From positions 2,802,001 to 2,866,000 of the forward strand of contig NZ_CP048630.1 in NCBI RefSeq assembly GCF_010669125.1: 64,000 bases of DNA, written 5' to 3'. The notes beneath the pieces are model-generated. The model was given only the letters and a program-made list of their open reading frames with translations, ran no database searches and had not been told where the DNA came from. Shown piece by piece: positions 16,454-26,065 of this stretch. This stretch comes from Ancylobacter pratisalsi (GTDB lineage: Bacteria > Pseudomonadota > Alphaproteobacteria > Rhizobiales > Xanthobacteraceae). How positions within the stretch are numbered: the stretch's first letter is position 1; each line of letters begins with the position of its first letter. Position numbers and translations under genes: made by a program.

Positions 16454-19400
16454 TTAAACCGATGGCTGCTGCCTGCCGGATAGCGAAAGGCTCAACCGCG
16501 CGCGCAGGGCATCGAGATAGAGATAGATCACCGGCGTGGTGTACAGGGTGAGTATCTGGCTGACAGCGAGCCCGCCGACGATGGCATAGCCCAGCGGTTG
16601 GCGAAGTTCCGAGCCGGTCCCATGGCTGATCATCAGTGGCACGCCGGCGAGCAACGCTGCCATGGTCGTCATCAGGATCGGCCGGAACCGAAGCAGGCAC
16701 GCCTCTCGGATGGCATCATGCGCGGACATACCCTCGGTACGCTCACGCTCGATGGCGAAGTCGACGATCATGATGCCGTTCTTCTTCACAATGCCGATCA
16801 GCAAGATCACTCCGATAAGTGCGATTATCGAAAAGTCGAAGCCAAATGCCCACAGTATCGCGAGTGCGCCAAGACCGGCGGAGGGCAGCGTCGACAGGAT
16901 GGTCAGCGGGTGGACATAGCTCTCATAGAGCACGCCGAGAATGACGTAGATCACCAACAACGCCGCCGCGACCAAGGCTGGCTCGCTTGCCAGCGAGGCC
17001 TGGAACGCCTGTGCATTGCCCTGGAACGCGCCCATCAGTGTTGCCGGCTTGCCGATCGCGGCCTCAGCATTGTGGATCGCCGCCACTGCGTCTCCCAGTG
17101 CGACGCCGGGTGCGAGATTGAAGGACAGCGTGACTGAGGGAAACTGCGACTGGTGGTTGATCGACAGGAAGCTTGTCGGCACGCTGGTCCACTTTGCCAG
17201 TACGGACAGCGGCACTTTCGTGCCGGTGAGGGGCGAGGTCAGGTAGATCCCGTCAAGTGCCCGCGGCGAGCTCTGGAGTTCCGGAAGTACTTCGAGGATG
17301 ACGTGATAGGAATTCAGCTGGGTGAAATACTGCGTCACCTGCCGCTGGCCGAAAGCATCGTAGAGCGTGTTGTCGATAGCGGCCGGGCTGATTCCGAGCC
17401 GGGCCGCCTGATCTCGGTCGATAGTCAGCGTCAGCGTCGCCCCGTCAGCCTGCTGGTCGCTGGCGAGGCTGGTGAGTTCCGGCAGCGTTTTCAGCGCAGC
17501 CAGCAGCTTGGGAGCCCATTCATTCAGTTCGTCGATATTGCCGTCCTGCAACGTGTACTGGAACTGGGTGCGTGAGGCGCGCGCCCCCACATTCAGGTCT
17601 TGCGCTGCTTGCAGAAACAGCGCTGCACCCTCCACTTTTGCAAGTCTCGCTTCCAGCCGATCGATGATCTCGAAAGCCGAAGCGGCCCGTTCGTCCCGCG
17701 GCTTCAAGGTGATGAACATCCGGCCATTGTTCATGGTCTGCCCGCCGCTCGCGCCGACCGCCATGCTCACCGTGGCCACATCCGGATCCGCCGAGACGAT
17801 TTTCCCGAGTTCGAGCTGGTGCCGGACCATGTCCTTGAAGGAAATGTCCTGCGCCGCCTCCGAGGTCCCGATGATCAAGCCGGTATCCTGCAGGGGAAAG
17901 AAGCCCTTGGGGATGGCGTAGAACAGCCCCCCGGTTGCCAAGAGCGCGGAGAAGAAGGCGACAAGCGTGATCCTGTGATGCTTTAAAGCCATGTCGAGGC
18001 TGACGCGATAGCCTGCAAGCAACGCTCCAAATCCAGCCTCCGACCAGCGGAAGAGGCGGCCATGCGCGGTCTCATTCCTGGGCTTCAGGAACAGCGCGCA
18101 CAGCATGGGCGTCAGCGCCAGGGAGACAAAGGCGGACATGGCGATGGTGATCGTCACCGTGATCGCGAATTCGCGGAACAATCGGCCGACCAGCCCGCCC
18201 ATAAACAGGAGCGGTATAAAGACTGCGACCAGCGACAAGCTGATCGACAGGATGGTGAACCCTATCTCTGCCGAACCGTCGAGCGCCGCCTGAAGCGGCG
18301 TCTTGCCCATCTCCAGATGCCGCTCAATATTCTCCAGCATCACGATGGCGTCGTCGACAACGAAGCCGACGGCGATACTCAGTGCCATCAGCGAGAGATT
18401 ATCGAGGCTGAAGCCCAGGCCATACATCGCGCTGAAGGTGCCGATCACCGCGAGGGGCACCGCGACGCTTGGGATCAGCGTGGCCGTCAAACTGCGAAGA
18501 AACACGAAGATCACCGCCACCACCAGCAGCACGGTGATAATCAGCGTCTTCTCCACGTCTTGCACCGAGGCGCGGATGGTGGTGGTGCGATCGCTCATGA
18601 TCTTCACCTCGATCCCGCCCGGCGCCGTGGCGGTCAGTATCGGTAGTTTCGCCTTGATGGCATCCACCGTGGCGATGACATTGGCACCTGGTAGCTTGAA
18701 TACCGGGAGCACGATTGCCTGCTCGCCATTGGCCCAGGCGGCCAGCTGGGCGTTCTCCGGCGCGTCCACTGCCGTGCCGATGTCACGGACCCTTACCGGT
18801 GCACCATCGCGCCAGGCGAGGATCGCATCGCGCCAAGGCGTCGCCGAGTCGAGCTGGTCGTTGTCGAAGAGCGTGTACGTGCGACGCTTGCCCTGCACGG
18901 TTCCCTTCGAGTCGTTCACCGTGTTGGTGATGATGGCCTGCCGCACGTCCTCCAGCGACAAGCCGAGATTGGCCACCTTGGTGGGATCGACCTGAATGTG
19001 GATGGAAGGCTTCTGCTGGCCGAGCACCAGCACCTGGCCAACCCCGTCAATCTGGCTGATGTGCTGCTGCAGCACATTCTCGGCATAATCGTCGACCGTG
19101 GTGATTGGCAGGCTGCGCGAGGTAAGCGCCAGCACGAGGATCGGGGGATCGGCCGGGTTGATTTTCCGATAGGTCGGGGGTGCTGGCAGGTTGGTCGGCA
19201 ATTGGCCGCCAGCGGCATTTATCGCCGTCTGCACGTCCTGCGCGGCGCCGTTAATGTCGACGTCGAGATTGAATTGCAGGGTGATCGACGAGTTGCCCAG
19301 CGTCGAGATCGAAGTCATCTGCGACACGCCGGGAATCTCACCGAATTGGCGCTCCAGTGGCTGAGTAACCGACGAGGCAATGATCTCTGGACTGGCGCCC

Positions 19401-19555
19401 GGCAGTTGGGTCGAGACCTGCAAGGTCGGAAAATCGACTTCCGGCAGCGGCGCCACCGGGAGGCGAAAAAACGACACGGCGCCGAGTGTCAGCAATCCCG
19501 CCATTAGCAGCGATGTGCCGATCGGATGGCGAATGAACCAGGAGGACAGCGACAT
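16454..19555 (-). CDS. RND multidrug efflux transporter, MdtB/MdtC-like
   Basis: The 1033-aa inner-membrane pump is full length for the HAE1 RND family. It opens MSLSSWFIRHPIGTSLLMAG, followed by PVAPLPEVDFPTLQV and the MdtB/C-like AAQDVQTAINAAGGQLPTNL. The proton-relay Asp pair is in helix 4 (SIAVGFVVDDAIVMLENIER). It would extrude amphiphilic compounds with the adaptor encoded just upstream (5-bp gap) and an outer-membrane channel encoded elsewhere. Enterobacterial MdtABC uses two pump proteins; only one is present here. Confidence 0.93.
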   Translation of the reverse strand: MSLSSWFIRHPIGTSLLMAGLLTLGAVSFFRLPVAPLPEVDFPTLQVSTQLPGASPEIIASSVTQPLERQFGEIPGVSQMTSISTLGNSSITLQFNLDVDINGAAQDVQTAINAAGGQLPTNLPAPPTYRKINPADPPILVLALTSRSLPITTVDDYAENVLQQHISQIDGVGQVLVLGQQKPSIHIQVDPTKVANLGLSLEDVRQAIITNTVNDSKGTVQGKRRTYTLFDNDQLDSATPWRDAILAWRDGAPVRVRDIGTAVDAPENAQLAAWANGEQAIVLPVFKLPGANVIATVDAIKAKLPILTATAPGGIEVKIMSDRTTTIRASVQDVEKTLIITVLLVVAVIFVFLRSLTATLIPSVAVPLAVIGTFSAMYGLGFSLDNLSLMALSIAVGFVVDDAIVMLENIERHLEMGKTPLQAALDGSAEIGFTILSISLSLVAVFIPLLFMGGLVGRLFREFAITVTITIAMSAFVSLALTPMLCALFLKPRNETAHGRLFRWSEAGFGALLAGYRVSLDMALKHHRITLVAFFSALLATGGLFYAIPKGFFPLQDTGLIIGTSEAAQDISFKDMVRHQLELGKIVSADPDVATVSMAVGASGGQTMNNGRMFITLKPRDERAASAFEIIDRLEARLAKVEGAALFLQAAQDLNVGARASRTQFQYTLQDGNIDELNEWAPKLLAALKTLPELTSLASDQQADGATLTLTIDRDQAARLGISPAAIDNTLYDAFGQRQVTQYFTQLNSYHVILEVLPELQSSPRALDGIYLTSPLTGTKVPLSVLAKWTSVPTSFLSINHQSQFPSVTLSFNLAPGVALGDAVAAIHNAEAAIGKPATLMGAFQGNAQAFQASLASEPALVAAALLVIYVILGVLYESYVHPLTILSTLPSAGLGALAILWAFGFDFSIIALIGVILLIGIVKKNGIMIVDFAIERERTEGMSAHDAIREACLLRFRPILMTTMAALLAGVPLMISHGTGSELRQPLGYAIVGGLAVSQILTLYTTPVIYLYLDALRARLSLSLSGRQQPSV

Positions 19556-19560
19556 GGCGG

Positions 19561-20748
19561 TCAGCCTCCCGTCAGGTCGGGCTTGAAGGCGGTGGGCTCC
19601 ACCCTGATGCCGGGGGCGAGGCGGTATTGGCCCCGCACGACCACGGTCTGACCTTCATCCAGGCCGCTCGTGATCACGGCGATACCGTCGGCAATGGGCC
19701 CGGTCGTCACCGGTGCCATCATCACCGCGCGATCCGCATTGACGACGAAGACAAATTCTCCGGATGGTCCGCGCTGCACGGCATCGGCCGGCACCGTCGC
19801 GGCGCCGGCCAGGGTCTTCACCCTCAACTTCACATCGACGAACTGACCTGGCCAGAGCGCATCGTCGGGATTGGCGAATATCGATTTCAGCTGCAGCGTG
19901 CCGCTCGAGGGATCGATCCTGTTGTCCATCAACTCGACGGTGCCGGTAGCGAGCACCTGTTCGTCTTCGCGTGAGACGGCCTGCGCTTCCGTGGGGCCAT
20001 TTGCGAGCGCGGCGCGGATGGCCGGCACATCGGCCTGAGGCACGGTCGAAATCACGGCGATCGGGTGCAACTGGTTGATCACCACCAGGCCGCCGGCGTC
20101 GGTCGCATGAATGATGTTGCCTTCATCCACCAGCCGCAAACCCGCCCGTCCATCGATCGGCGCGGTGATGCGCGTGTAGGAGAGCTGTGTTTGCGCGGCG
20201 CTGATCAGCGCCTTGTCCTGCGAGATCTGCGCCTGAAGCTGGGCTACCACGCTGCGCTGGGTGTCCACTGTCTGCTGGCTTGCGAAGTCGCTTTCGCTGA
20301 GTTTGGAATCACGCTTGAGTATCAGTTGAGCATTCGCGAGCGAGGCGGCGTCCTGGGCGAGGCGTGCGTTCGCTTGTTCCAAAGTGGCCTCAATAGCGCG
20401 CGGGTCGATCACCGCGAGCAGCTCGCCTTGCCTTAGATCCTGGCCTTCCTTAAACAACACTTGCTGCAATTGGCCGTCGACGCGCGAGCGTACTGTCACG
20501 GTGTTGAAGGGCTGCACTGTGCCGATGCCGGTCAGATAGACGGGCACATCGCGCCGCTCGACGCGCGCTACCGCCACGGGGACCCTTGCAGCGGCCGGTT
20601 TCAGTACAGGCGCGTGGCTCTCTGTACCCCAAAAGCGGTAACCCGCGGCGGCGGTCACGATCAGCAGAAGTGCGACCATCGCGAACCCGCGGCGGCGACG
20701 GGTGTTCAGCATGGGTGCGGCTCTCATGCAATGGTGAGCAAGGCCCAT
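19561..20748 (-). CDS. RND efflux periplasmic adaptor (MdtA/HlyD family)
   Basis: The protein (up to 395 aa) has an N-terminal membrane anchor (FAMVALLLIVTAAAGYRFWG) and barrel-sandwich segments (TGIGTVQPFNTVTVRSRVDG and GQLQQVLFKEGQDLRQGELL). A helical hairpin follows (about residues 110-180), then a beta-barrel (MDNRIDPSSGTLQLKSIFAN). This matches MdtA. Three in-frame starts exist (20748, 20727, 20712) and none has a convincing ribosome site, so the first 12 residues are uncertain. It is the first gene of the two-gene pump operon. Confidence 0.9.
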   Translation of the reverse strand: MGLAHHCMRAAPMLNTRRRRGFAMVALLLIVTAAAGYRFWGTESHAPVLKPAAARVPVAVARVERRDVPVYLTGIGTVQPFNTVTVRSRVDGQLQQVLFKEGQDLRQGELLAVIDPRAIEATLEQANARLAQDAASLANAQLILKRDSKLSESDFASQQTVDTQRSVVAQLQAQISQDKALISAAQTQLSYTRITAPIDGRAGLRLVDEGNIIHATDAGGLVVINQLHPIAVISTVPQADVPAIRAALANGPTEAQAVSREDEQVLATGTVELMDNRIDPSSGTLQLKSIFANPDDALWPGQFVDVKLRVKTLAGAATVPADAVQRGPSGEFVFVVNADRAVMMAPVTTGPIADGIAVITSGLDEGQTVVVRGQYRLAPGIRVEPTAFKPDLTGG

Positions 20749-21278
20749 TCATTGCGCCGTTCGATGCCGACTTCTTCCCGGAACGCCCTCTACTTGCCCT
20801 TCTGAATTTCCGGTGCAATGAGGGAGCGTAAGAGCGTACCGGTGGCAGTAGTCAGATTCGTGTCACCGACATAAGTGCTGACAATGCCGGTATATTTATT
20901 GATCAGGCTTTCAGAGCGCGCGCGAGCCACCGTTTGCATTGGCGTCGTAAGGCATGGCGTCCCCACTATTGTTGCCAATGGCCTGCCAGGCGCGTTGTGC
21001 GTGGCTGACAATGTGCCTGCAGCTCAAGCGGATGTCGGAAGCCGCTTCAGTGGCTCCGCAGCACTCTCTCCCATGTCCGGAGAGGTAGAATCCCGCACAC
21101 AGCCTGTCAGCAAATCTATGAGGTCACTGTCCGGGCAAAGCCGGAATTCGGCAGCACGGCCAGTACACGGTTCCGAATGACGCACTTGGACCCAATAGCG
21201 GGTCTGTCCTGCGACAAAGTCTCAGGCAGTAGGCGCGTCAGTCCGATGTCGGACGGCTCCCGATCGTCAATAGGGCTC
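20749..21278. other. Intergenic stretch, no recognisable gene
   Basis: The 530 bp between the adaptor gene start and the end of the TctABC-LVIVD operon hold a few open frames (for example a 73-codon minus-strand frame at 20790-21011). None has family resemblance or a good ribosome site. The promoter of the RND operon should lie near 20750-20900, but I cannot point to clear -35/-10 elements. Confidence 0.45.
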
Positions 21279-21533
21279 TCACTGCGAGGTATGCCCTTCG
21301 AGGGAGAGCAACACCCGTGCGGCCTCCACGCAACGCGCCATGCGCTCCATCTCGCGCCAACCGACGGCGCCGCTCGCGGCGCCGAAATAGATTCTCCATG
21401 CCTGGGAAGGCACGAGTTCGCCGCACATATCAGTCTCGATCCGTCGCGCCGCCGCCGCAAGCTGCTCGGGAGGAAACGTCGCGCCCGCTGCCCCGACCAA
21501 GAGATCTTCGTCGCCAAAGCAATCGCTACACAT
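21279..21533 (-). CDS. Small cysteine-containing protein of unknown function
   Basis: An 84-aa protein starting MCSDCFGDEDLLVGAAGATF, with an N-terminal CxxC at residues 2-5 and a third Cys in TDMCGELVPSQAW. The rest is mostly helical, with no signal peptide or membrane helix. I do not recognise the family. It is convincing as a gene because a strong Shine-Dalgarno (GGGGAGG) precedes ATG 21533 and it starts 12 bp after the LVIVD gene stop, closing the tctCBA operon. The CxxC could bind metal or act in redox, which is speculation. Confidence 0.65.
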   Translation of the reverse strand: MCSDCFGDEDLLVGAAGATFPPEQLAAAARRIETDMCGELVPSQAWRIYFGAASGAVGWREMERMARCVEAARVLLSLEGHTSQ

Positions 21534-21545
21534 GTTGGCCTCCCC

Positions 21546-22841
21546 TCAGTTTTCGAAGGCGAAGATATCCAGGCCATTGTCGCGGTCGAGCACATAGACG
21601 ATGCCTCGTTCGTCGACATCGACATCGTTGCTCTGCGGCGCGGCGTGGCCGGGGGCCGGCTTGGGGATGAAGTGCCCGACCTCGCGCGGGGCCGTGGGAT
21701 CATCGAGGTCGACTACCCTGACGCCCCCGGCGAACCAGGTTGCGAAGACAAGGCTGCCGATCTGGCGCTCCTGGAACTGGTGCGCCCCGAAACGCCCGCC
21801 GGTCCGCGCATAGGGCGATTCCATTTCGCTCAGATGGAAGGTCGAGATCGGCTGCACATTTGCCGGGTCCGCGGCGTCCATGACCCAAAGAAAGGCGTGG
21901 GGCTGGCCCGGCGTGTGCTCGTGCTCCTCGTCGATGATGAGCGCGATCTCGCGCCCGCCGATCGGCTGCGCCAGACGGAAGAAGGTGTGCGTCGGCTCAG
22001 GGATCGGCGGATGGTAGTTGAAGGTGCCCAGCGTGCGGGGGCACGTGATGTCGGACACGTCTATCGTGTAGGCGCCCGCATACCAGCAGCCCGCCCAGAG
22101 AACATCGCCCACCCGTAGCGCATGATGCAGGCGGTGACGGTGGCCGGGCCAATTTGGGGTTTCGCCGGCCGCTATGTGCTGGCCGGGCATGTGCCAGCGG
22201 GAAACTCCCCTGGGCCTGGTCGGGTCGGCAAGATCGTAGATGACGAGAATGTTGCCGACATAGCCCTCCATTTCGGTGGAGATATAGGCGTAGCGCTCAT
22301 CCATGTCGAAGCGATGCACGCCAATGCCGCCAGTGTGGACATAAGCCAGTTCGCGCGGATGGGCCGGGTCTTCAATGCTCCACACTCGGAACCCGCCGTC
22401 GCTATAACCGCGCGCGAGCCCGGCGCGCAGATCGGCAATTTCGTATGGGCTCACGCCAAGCGCTGAGGCAATCTCGCTTTCATAGGGTGAACGGCTCAGG
22501 CGGGCAGCCAGTTCCTCAGTCACCTGCGTAATGCGCTCACCCTTGCGATAGAAATGGCGTTTGTGGCGCTCGACGTTGGTAATCATCAAGTCGCCGGCTA
22601 CCCGGACCTTGTGGGTATGCGAATAGGCGTCGGGAGGCGCTATGGACGCGACAAGACGCGGTGCTCGCGGGTCGCGCACGTCGTAGATGCTGGTGCCGAG
22701 CGGCGGTGACATATGGCCGATGAAGGCGTAGCCGCCCTGCACCGTCACCTGCCCCCCGCCGGGAATGTCCAGCCGGGAAAGGGGAGTGATGTTGCTGCTG
22801 TGGAGAGCGCCAAGGGGAGGGGAGGGGGGCATGGCTGTCAT
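21546..22841 (-). CDS. LVIVD-repeat beta-propeller protein
   Basis: The protein (431 aa from ATG 22841) is built from repeats of the LVIVD type: GTSIYDVRDPRAPRLVASI, GGFRVWSIEDPAHPRELAYV, NILVIYDLADPTRPRGVSRW, AYTIDVSDITCPRTLGTFNY and GGVRVVDLDDPTAPREVGHF. These give a beta-propeller. It is rich in His (AYSHTHKVR, WPGHRHRLHHA, DEEHEHTPGQPHA), which may hold metal. No signal peptide is seen. The start follows the tctA stop by 1 nt; a TTG at 22856 is possible. LVIVD proteins are mostly uncharacterised. Linkage to TctABC suggests a role with the imported acid. Confidence 0.8.
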   Translation of the reverse strand: MTAMPPSPPLGALHSSNITPLSRLDIPGGGQVTVQGGYAFIGHMSPPLGTSIYDVRDPRAPRLVASIAPPDAYSHTHKVRVAGDLMITNVERHKRHFYRKGERITQVTEELAARLSRSPYESEIASALGVSPYEIADLRAGLARGYSDGGFRVWSIEDPAHPRELAYVHTGGIGVHRFDMDERYAYISTEMEGYVGNILVIYDLADPTRPRGVSRWHMPGQHIAAGETPNWPGHRHRLHHALRVGDVLWAGCWYAGAYTIDVSDITCPRTLGTFNYHPPIPEPTHTFFRLAQPIGGREIALIIDEEHEHTPGQPHAFLWVMDAADPANVQPISTFHLSEMESPYARTGGRFGAHQFQERQIGSLVFATWFAGGVRVVDLDDPTAPREVGHFIPKPAPGHAAPQSNDVDVDERGIVYVLDRDNGLDIFAFEN

Positions 22842-22842
22842 C

Positions 22843-24357
22843 TCAGCTCGCCGCAAGCGCTGCGCGATTGCGGCGCCACTTCGCGATCGAGGGGATCATC
22901 AGCGAGAACGCCAGGGCGAGCCAAAGGCCATTCCCGACCGGTGAGGAGAAGAACACGAGCGGATCATCTCCGCTGATGCGCAGCGCCCGCATGACGTTCG
23001 CTTCCAGCATCGGTCCTAGGATCACGCCGATCAGAACCGCCACGACGTTGTACCCGGTACGTCGGCACAGATAGCCGATCACGCCAAAGCCCAGCGTGAG
23101 CCAGAGGTCGAACATGTAGCCGCGGGGCGCGAAAGCCCCGACCAGGGTGAAGGCGATGATGATTGGCGCGAGCACAGTGGTCGGGATCAGAACAAGGCGC
23201 GACACGTAGCGCGTCAGAGGCAAGGTCGTGAACAGCATAACCGCGTAGGCGATCATCATGGTGATGAACACGCCGTAACCCATGCCGGGATTTTGGATGA
23301 ACAGGCGCGGCCCCAACTGCACGCCATGATAGGTCAACACGATCAGCATCACCGCCGCGGTCGTGCCGCCGGGCACACCAATGACGAGAAGCGGAATCAG
23401 GTCGCCGGAGGAGCAGCCGTTGTTAGCCGCCTCAGGTGCGATCACGCCCTCGGGAATGCCGGTGCCGTATTTTTCCGGCGTCTTCGAGAACAGACGCGAC
23501 TGCTGATAGGCCACGAAGGCCGCGATGGATGCTCCCGCGCCCGGTATGATGCCGATCACCAGCCCCACAAGGCTGGTCCAGATCATGTGCCAGGTTCGGG
23601 CGAAGGCCATCTGGACACCTTCCCAGGTTTCCGCCCAGCCCGCCTGCTTCATCAGCTCGCGTCCCTTGTCGCTGAGTACGGAGGCGCTCTCCATCATGGT
23701 CAGCGCTTCGGAGATGGCGAAGACGCCAATCAGTACCGCGATCAGCGGCACGCCGTCATACAGCTCGATGAACCCGAAAGTGGCGCGCGGGGTGGAGTAG
23801 ATGTGGTCCGCGCCGATCGCGCCGATCAGCAGGCCGAGGAACCCGGCGATGAGCCCTTTGAGCATGTTGTCGGACGCAACGGAGGCGATGAGCGTGATGC
23901 CGAACAGCAGGATCACCACCATCTCGACGCTGTGCATGTAGTAGGCGAGCCGCGAGATATAGGGCAGCAGGAAGATCGACAGGCACGCCGTCACCATGCC
24001 GCCGACGGTGGATGAGACGAAGGACAGCACGAGTGCCTGCTGGCCCATGCCCTTGCGGGCCATTGGATAGCCATCGAGGCAGGTCGCCGCCGCGCCGCCG
24101 TTCCCTGGAATGTTCAGCAGGATCGACGTGATCCCCCCGCCCATGTGCGACGCGACAAAAAGCGAGACCATGAAGATCAGCGCGACATCGACAGGGACCG
24201 CGAGGGTGAAGGGGAGAAGCAGAATGATGGTGTTGGCTGCACCGAAACCCGGCATGGCTCCGATAATGATGCCGATCGTGGTCGCGATGATGATCAGCCA
24301 CAGATAGCTGAAGTTCAGCAGGAACTGGTCGGCGAGAATGCTCAGGCTGAGGTGCAT
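22843..24357 (-). CDS. tctA: Tripartite tricarboxylate transporter large membrane subunit TctA
   Basis: The 504-aa protein has about twelve membrane helices and TctA family motifs: IGAMPGFGAANTIILLLPFT, GGGITSILLNIPGNGGAAAT (the conserved GDP/GNG loop) and IPGAGASIAAFVAYQQSRLF. It forms the channel of a TTT uptake system for carboxylates with TctB (24 bp upstream) and the binding protein TctC. Solutes in this family include citrate, tartrate, terephthalate and other di/tricarboxylates; this one is unassigned. Confidence 0.93.
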   Translation of the reverse strand: MHLSLSILADQFLLNFSYLWLIIIATTIGIIIGAMPGFGAANTIILLLPFTLAVPVDVALIFMVSLFVASHMGGGITSILLNIPGNGGAAATCLDGYPMARKGMGQQALVLSFVSSTVGGMVTACLSIFLLPYISRLAYYMHSVEMVVILLFGITLIASVASDNMLKGLIAGFLGLLIGAIGADHIYSTPRATFGFIELYDGVPLIAVLIGVFAISEALTMMESASVLSDKGRELMKQAGWAETWEGVQMAFARTWHMIWTSLVGLVIGIIPGAGASIAAFVAYQQSRLFSKTPEKYGTGIPEGVIAPEAANNGCSSGDLIPLLVIGVPGGTTAAVMLIVLTYHGVQLGPRLFIQNPGMGYGVFITMMIAYAVMLFTTLPLTRYVSRLVLIPTTVLAPIIIAFTLVGAFAPRGYMFDLWLTLGFGVIGYLCRRTGYNVVAVLIGVILGPMLEANVMRALRISGDDPLVFFSSPVGNGLWLALAFSLMIPSIAKWRRNRAALAAS

Positions 24358-24381
24358 GGGTGAAACTCCACGTCTTGCCGA

Positions 24382-24885
24382 TCAGAAGCCCGTGAGCGCG
24401 CTGACGAGGCGCTCGAACGGACCAGGGGGCAAGGCGGTCCTCAAGATCAGGACGAAGAGAACATAACCGAACAGGGCGAGCGAGCCTGCGACGATCGCCG
24501 CCCGGCGTGCGCTCATCCGTTCCAGCCAGAGGAAACACGTAAACAGGAAACCGAACGTGCTCAGCGTGAACCCGGCCCAGGGGATGAGGGCCACATTCGC
24601 GACCGTAAGCGCGAACAACGCTCCCCGGACGATGGCCAGCTTATGGCTCTCGTAGAGGCTGCGCCATTCGAGGTAGTGGGTGCCGCGCGCCACCCCTATC
24701 GCCGTGCGCAAGGCGAAGATGGCGATAAGCAGGAACAGGACGACGGCACAGAAGACGCCGCTTACCTTGGCCTCCCACGCCAGATCCTTAATGGAGATAA
24801 GGTAATAGGTCGCGAAACCGGCGCCGAGGATTGGAATGATCCAGTCGGCTCCGGTGGCGACCTTGCCATCGCGGTCGTTATTCAT
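24382..24885 (-). CDS. tctB: Tripartite tricarboxylate transporter small membrane subunit TctB
   Basis: A 167-aa protein with four hydrophobic helices (about residues 14-34, 42-62, 85-110 and 120-150). It is encoded between tctC (65 bp gap) and tctA (24 bp gap), the position and topology of TctB. Sequence conservation in TctB is low, so the call rests mostly on topology and context. It partners TctA in the membrane. Confidence 0.85.
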   Translation of the reverse strand: MNNDRDGKVATGADWIIPILGAGFATYYLISIKDLAWEAKVSGVFCAVVLFLLIAIFALRTAIGVARGTHYLEWRSLYESHKLAIVRGALFALTVANVALIPWAGFTLSTFGFLFTCFLWLERMSARRAAIVAGSLALFGYVLFVLILRTALPPGPFERLVSALTGF

Positions 24886-24950
24886 GGCAGAATCCTGCGC
24901 AGTCGGCCAAAGGACGCGGGGCGCGCTGCCTCACGCGCGCCCCGGAGAAC

Positions 24951-25970
24951 TCACTTCGTGGCGGTCAGGAGTGAACGGTAGCGGTCTGCCAGCGCGATAT
25001 ACTCTCTCGCCGACTCGTCGCACGCCGCCGCATCGCCGTACTGGATGAACTCCCACGGCGTGCCGGCCTTCTCGGCGACTTCCTTGTAATCGGGGTCGGA
25101 GAAGACCTGCTTCATCGTCTCGGTCAGCTTCTTGACCCGATCTGGATGGGCCTTGGCGGCCTTGCTGTGAATGGCGATCGCCCGCTGGCCGGACATGGGC
25201 GGGATCTTGGTGCCGAACACCTGGTTCACGGGCGGCGCATTATTGGTGAGGGAGGGCGCGATGTTCTTGTTGTTGAACACGGTGAGGAAGCGCACCTGAT
25301 CGCCCAGCCCGAGCGAGGTCGACAGGAATGTGGCGCAGCCGTCCACCTCGCCAGTGATCGCCGCAGAGCGGGCGGGGCCGCCACCGCCATAGGGGATCAT
25401 CCGCACCTTCATGCCGGTCGCTTCAGCAAGCGCAAGCACACCAATGGTGGACGGATGCGGCAGTCGGCTGGTCGACAGCGTGATCTGCCGCTTCTTTCCT
25501 TCCTCGACGAGGTCCTGGATGGTTTTGAATTTGCTGTCTGCGGAAACCCAGATGACGGAGTCGTCCACATCCATGCTGCCGATATAGACAAAATCTTCCG
25601 GATATTTGTAGTTAACCTTCTGGGTCGCGTACATTATCATTTCCGGGCCAATATTTCCGAAGAGGATATTGTACGCATTTGGCTCGCGCTTCGAGATGAA
25701 AACCTCGTAACCGACCTGCCCCGAGGCGCCGGGGAAGTAGGAATATTCGAAGTTCGCGCCAAGATACTTCGACCAAATGCGGTCGAAGGCGCGGGCGGCC
25801 TGATCGACGCCGCCGCCTTCCCCTGTCGGGATCAGCACCTGCATCGGCTTGTCCGGAAAGTCGCCAGCTGCATAGGCGGCAGGTGACAGGATCGCGGGTG
25901 CAGCCGCGATTCCCAGCGTTGCTGCGGCGACGGTGAGCAGGAAGTCGCGGCGGTTCAGATTGATGTCCAT
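24951..25970 (-). CDS. tctC: Tripartite tricarboxylate transporter substrate-binding protein TctC (Bug family)
   Basis: The 339-aa periplasmic protein has a twin-arginine-like signal (NRRDFLLTVAAATLGIAAAP, cleaved near AYAA). The Bug/TctC fold is recognised from FPDKPMQVLIPTGEGGGVDQ, QITLSTSRLPHPSTIGVLAL and the C-terminal SDPDYKEVAEKAGTPWEF. ATG 25970 has a good GGGAGGA ribosome site. It is the first gene of the tctCBA-LVIVD-small protein operon. The imported acid cannot be predicted from the sequence. Confidence 0.92.
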   Translation of the reverse strand: MDINLNRRDFLLTVAAATLGIAAAPAILSPAAYAAGDFPDKPMQVLIPTGEGGGVDQAARAFDRIWSKYLGANFEYSYFPGASGQVGYEVFISKREPNAYNILFGNIGPEMIMYATQKVNYKYPEDFVYIGSMDVDDSVIWVSADSKFKTIQDLVEEGKKRQITLSTSRLPHPSTIGVLALAEATGMKVRMIPYGGGGPARSAAITGEVDGCATFLSTSLGLGDQVRFLTVFNNKNIAPSLTNNAPPVNQVFGTKIPPMSGQRAIAIHSKAAKAHPDRVKKLTETMKQVFSDPDYKEVAEKAGTPWEFIQYGDAAACDESAREYIALADRYRSLLTATK

Positions 25971-26008
25971 TATGTCCTCCCAATCAGCGGCGATCTGCGC
26001 GCCGCTTG

Positions 26009-26024
26009 GCCGCCTTCGGGCGGC
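26009..26024 (-). promoter_or_regulatory. Stable hairpin in the tctC 5' leader
   Basis: Perfect 6-bp GC arms GCCGCC and GGCGGC around a 4-nt loop (TTCG on the plus strand, CGAA in the transcript). They lie about 40 nt upstream of the tctC start, within its predicted leader. It may stabilise the mRNA; no riboswitch fold is evident. Confidence 0.35.
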
Positions 26025-26065
26025 ATTTGAATGGCTCAGACCATAGTCGAACCTATCATTTTTTG

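Noticed and set aside
20790..21011. 73-codon minus-strand frame before the RND adaptor gene
   Set aside because: No good ribosome site, no family resemblance; kept only as part of the intergenic note.
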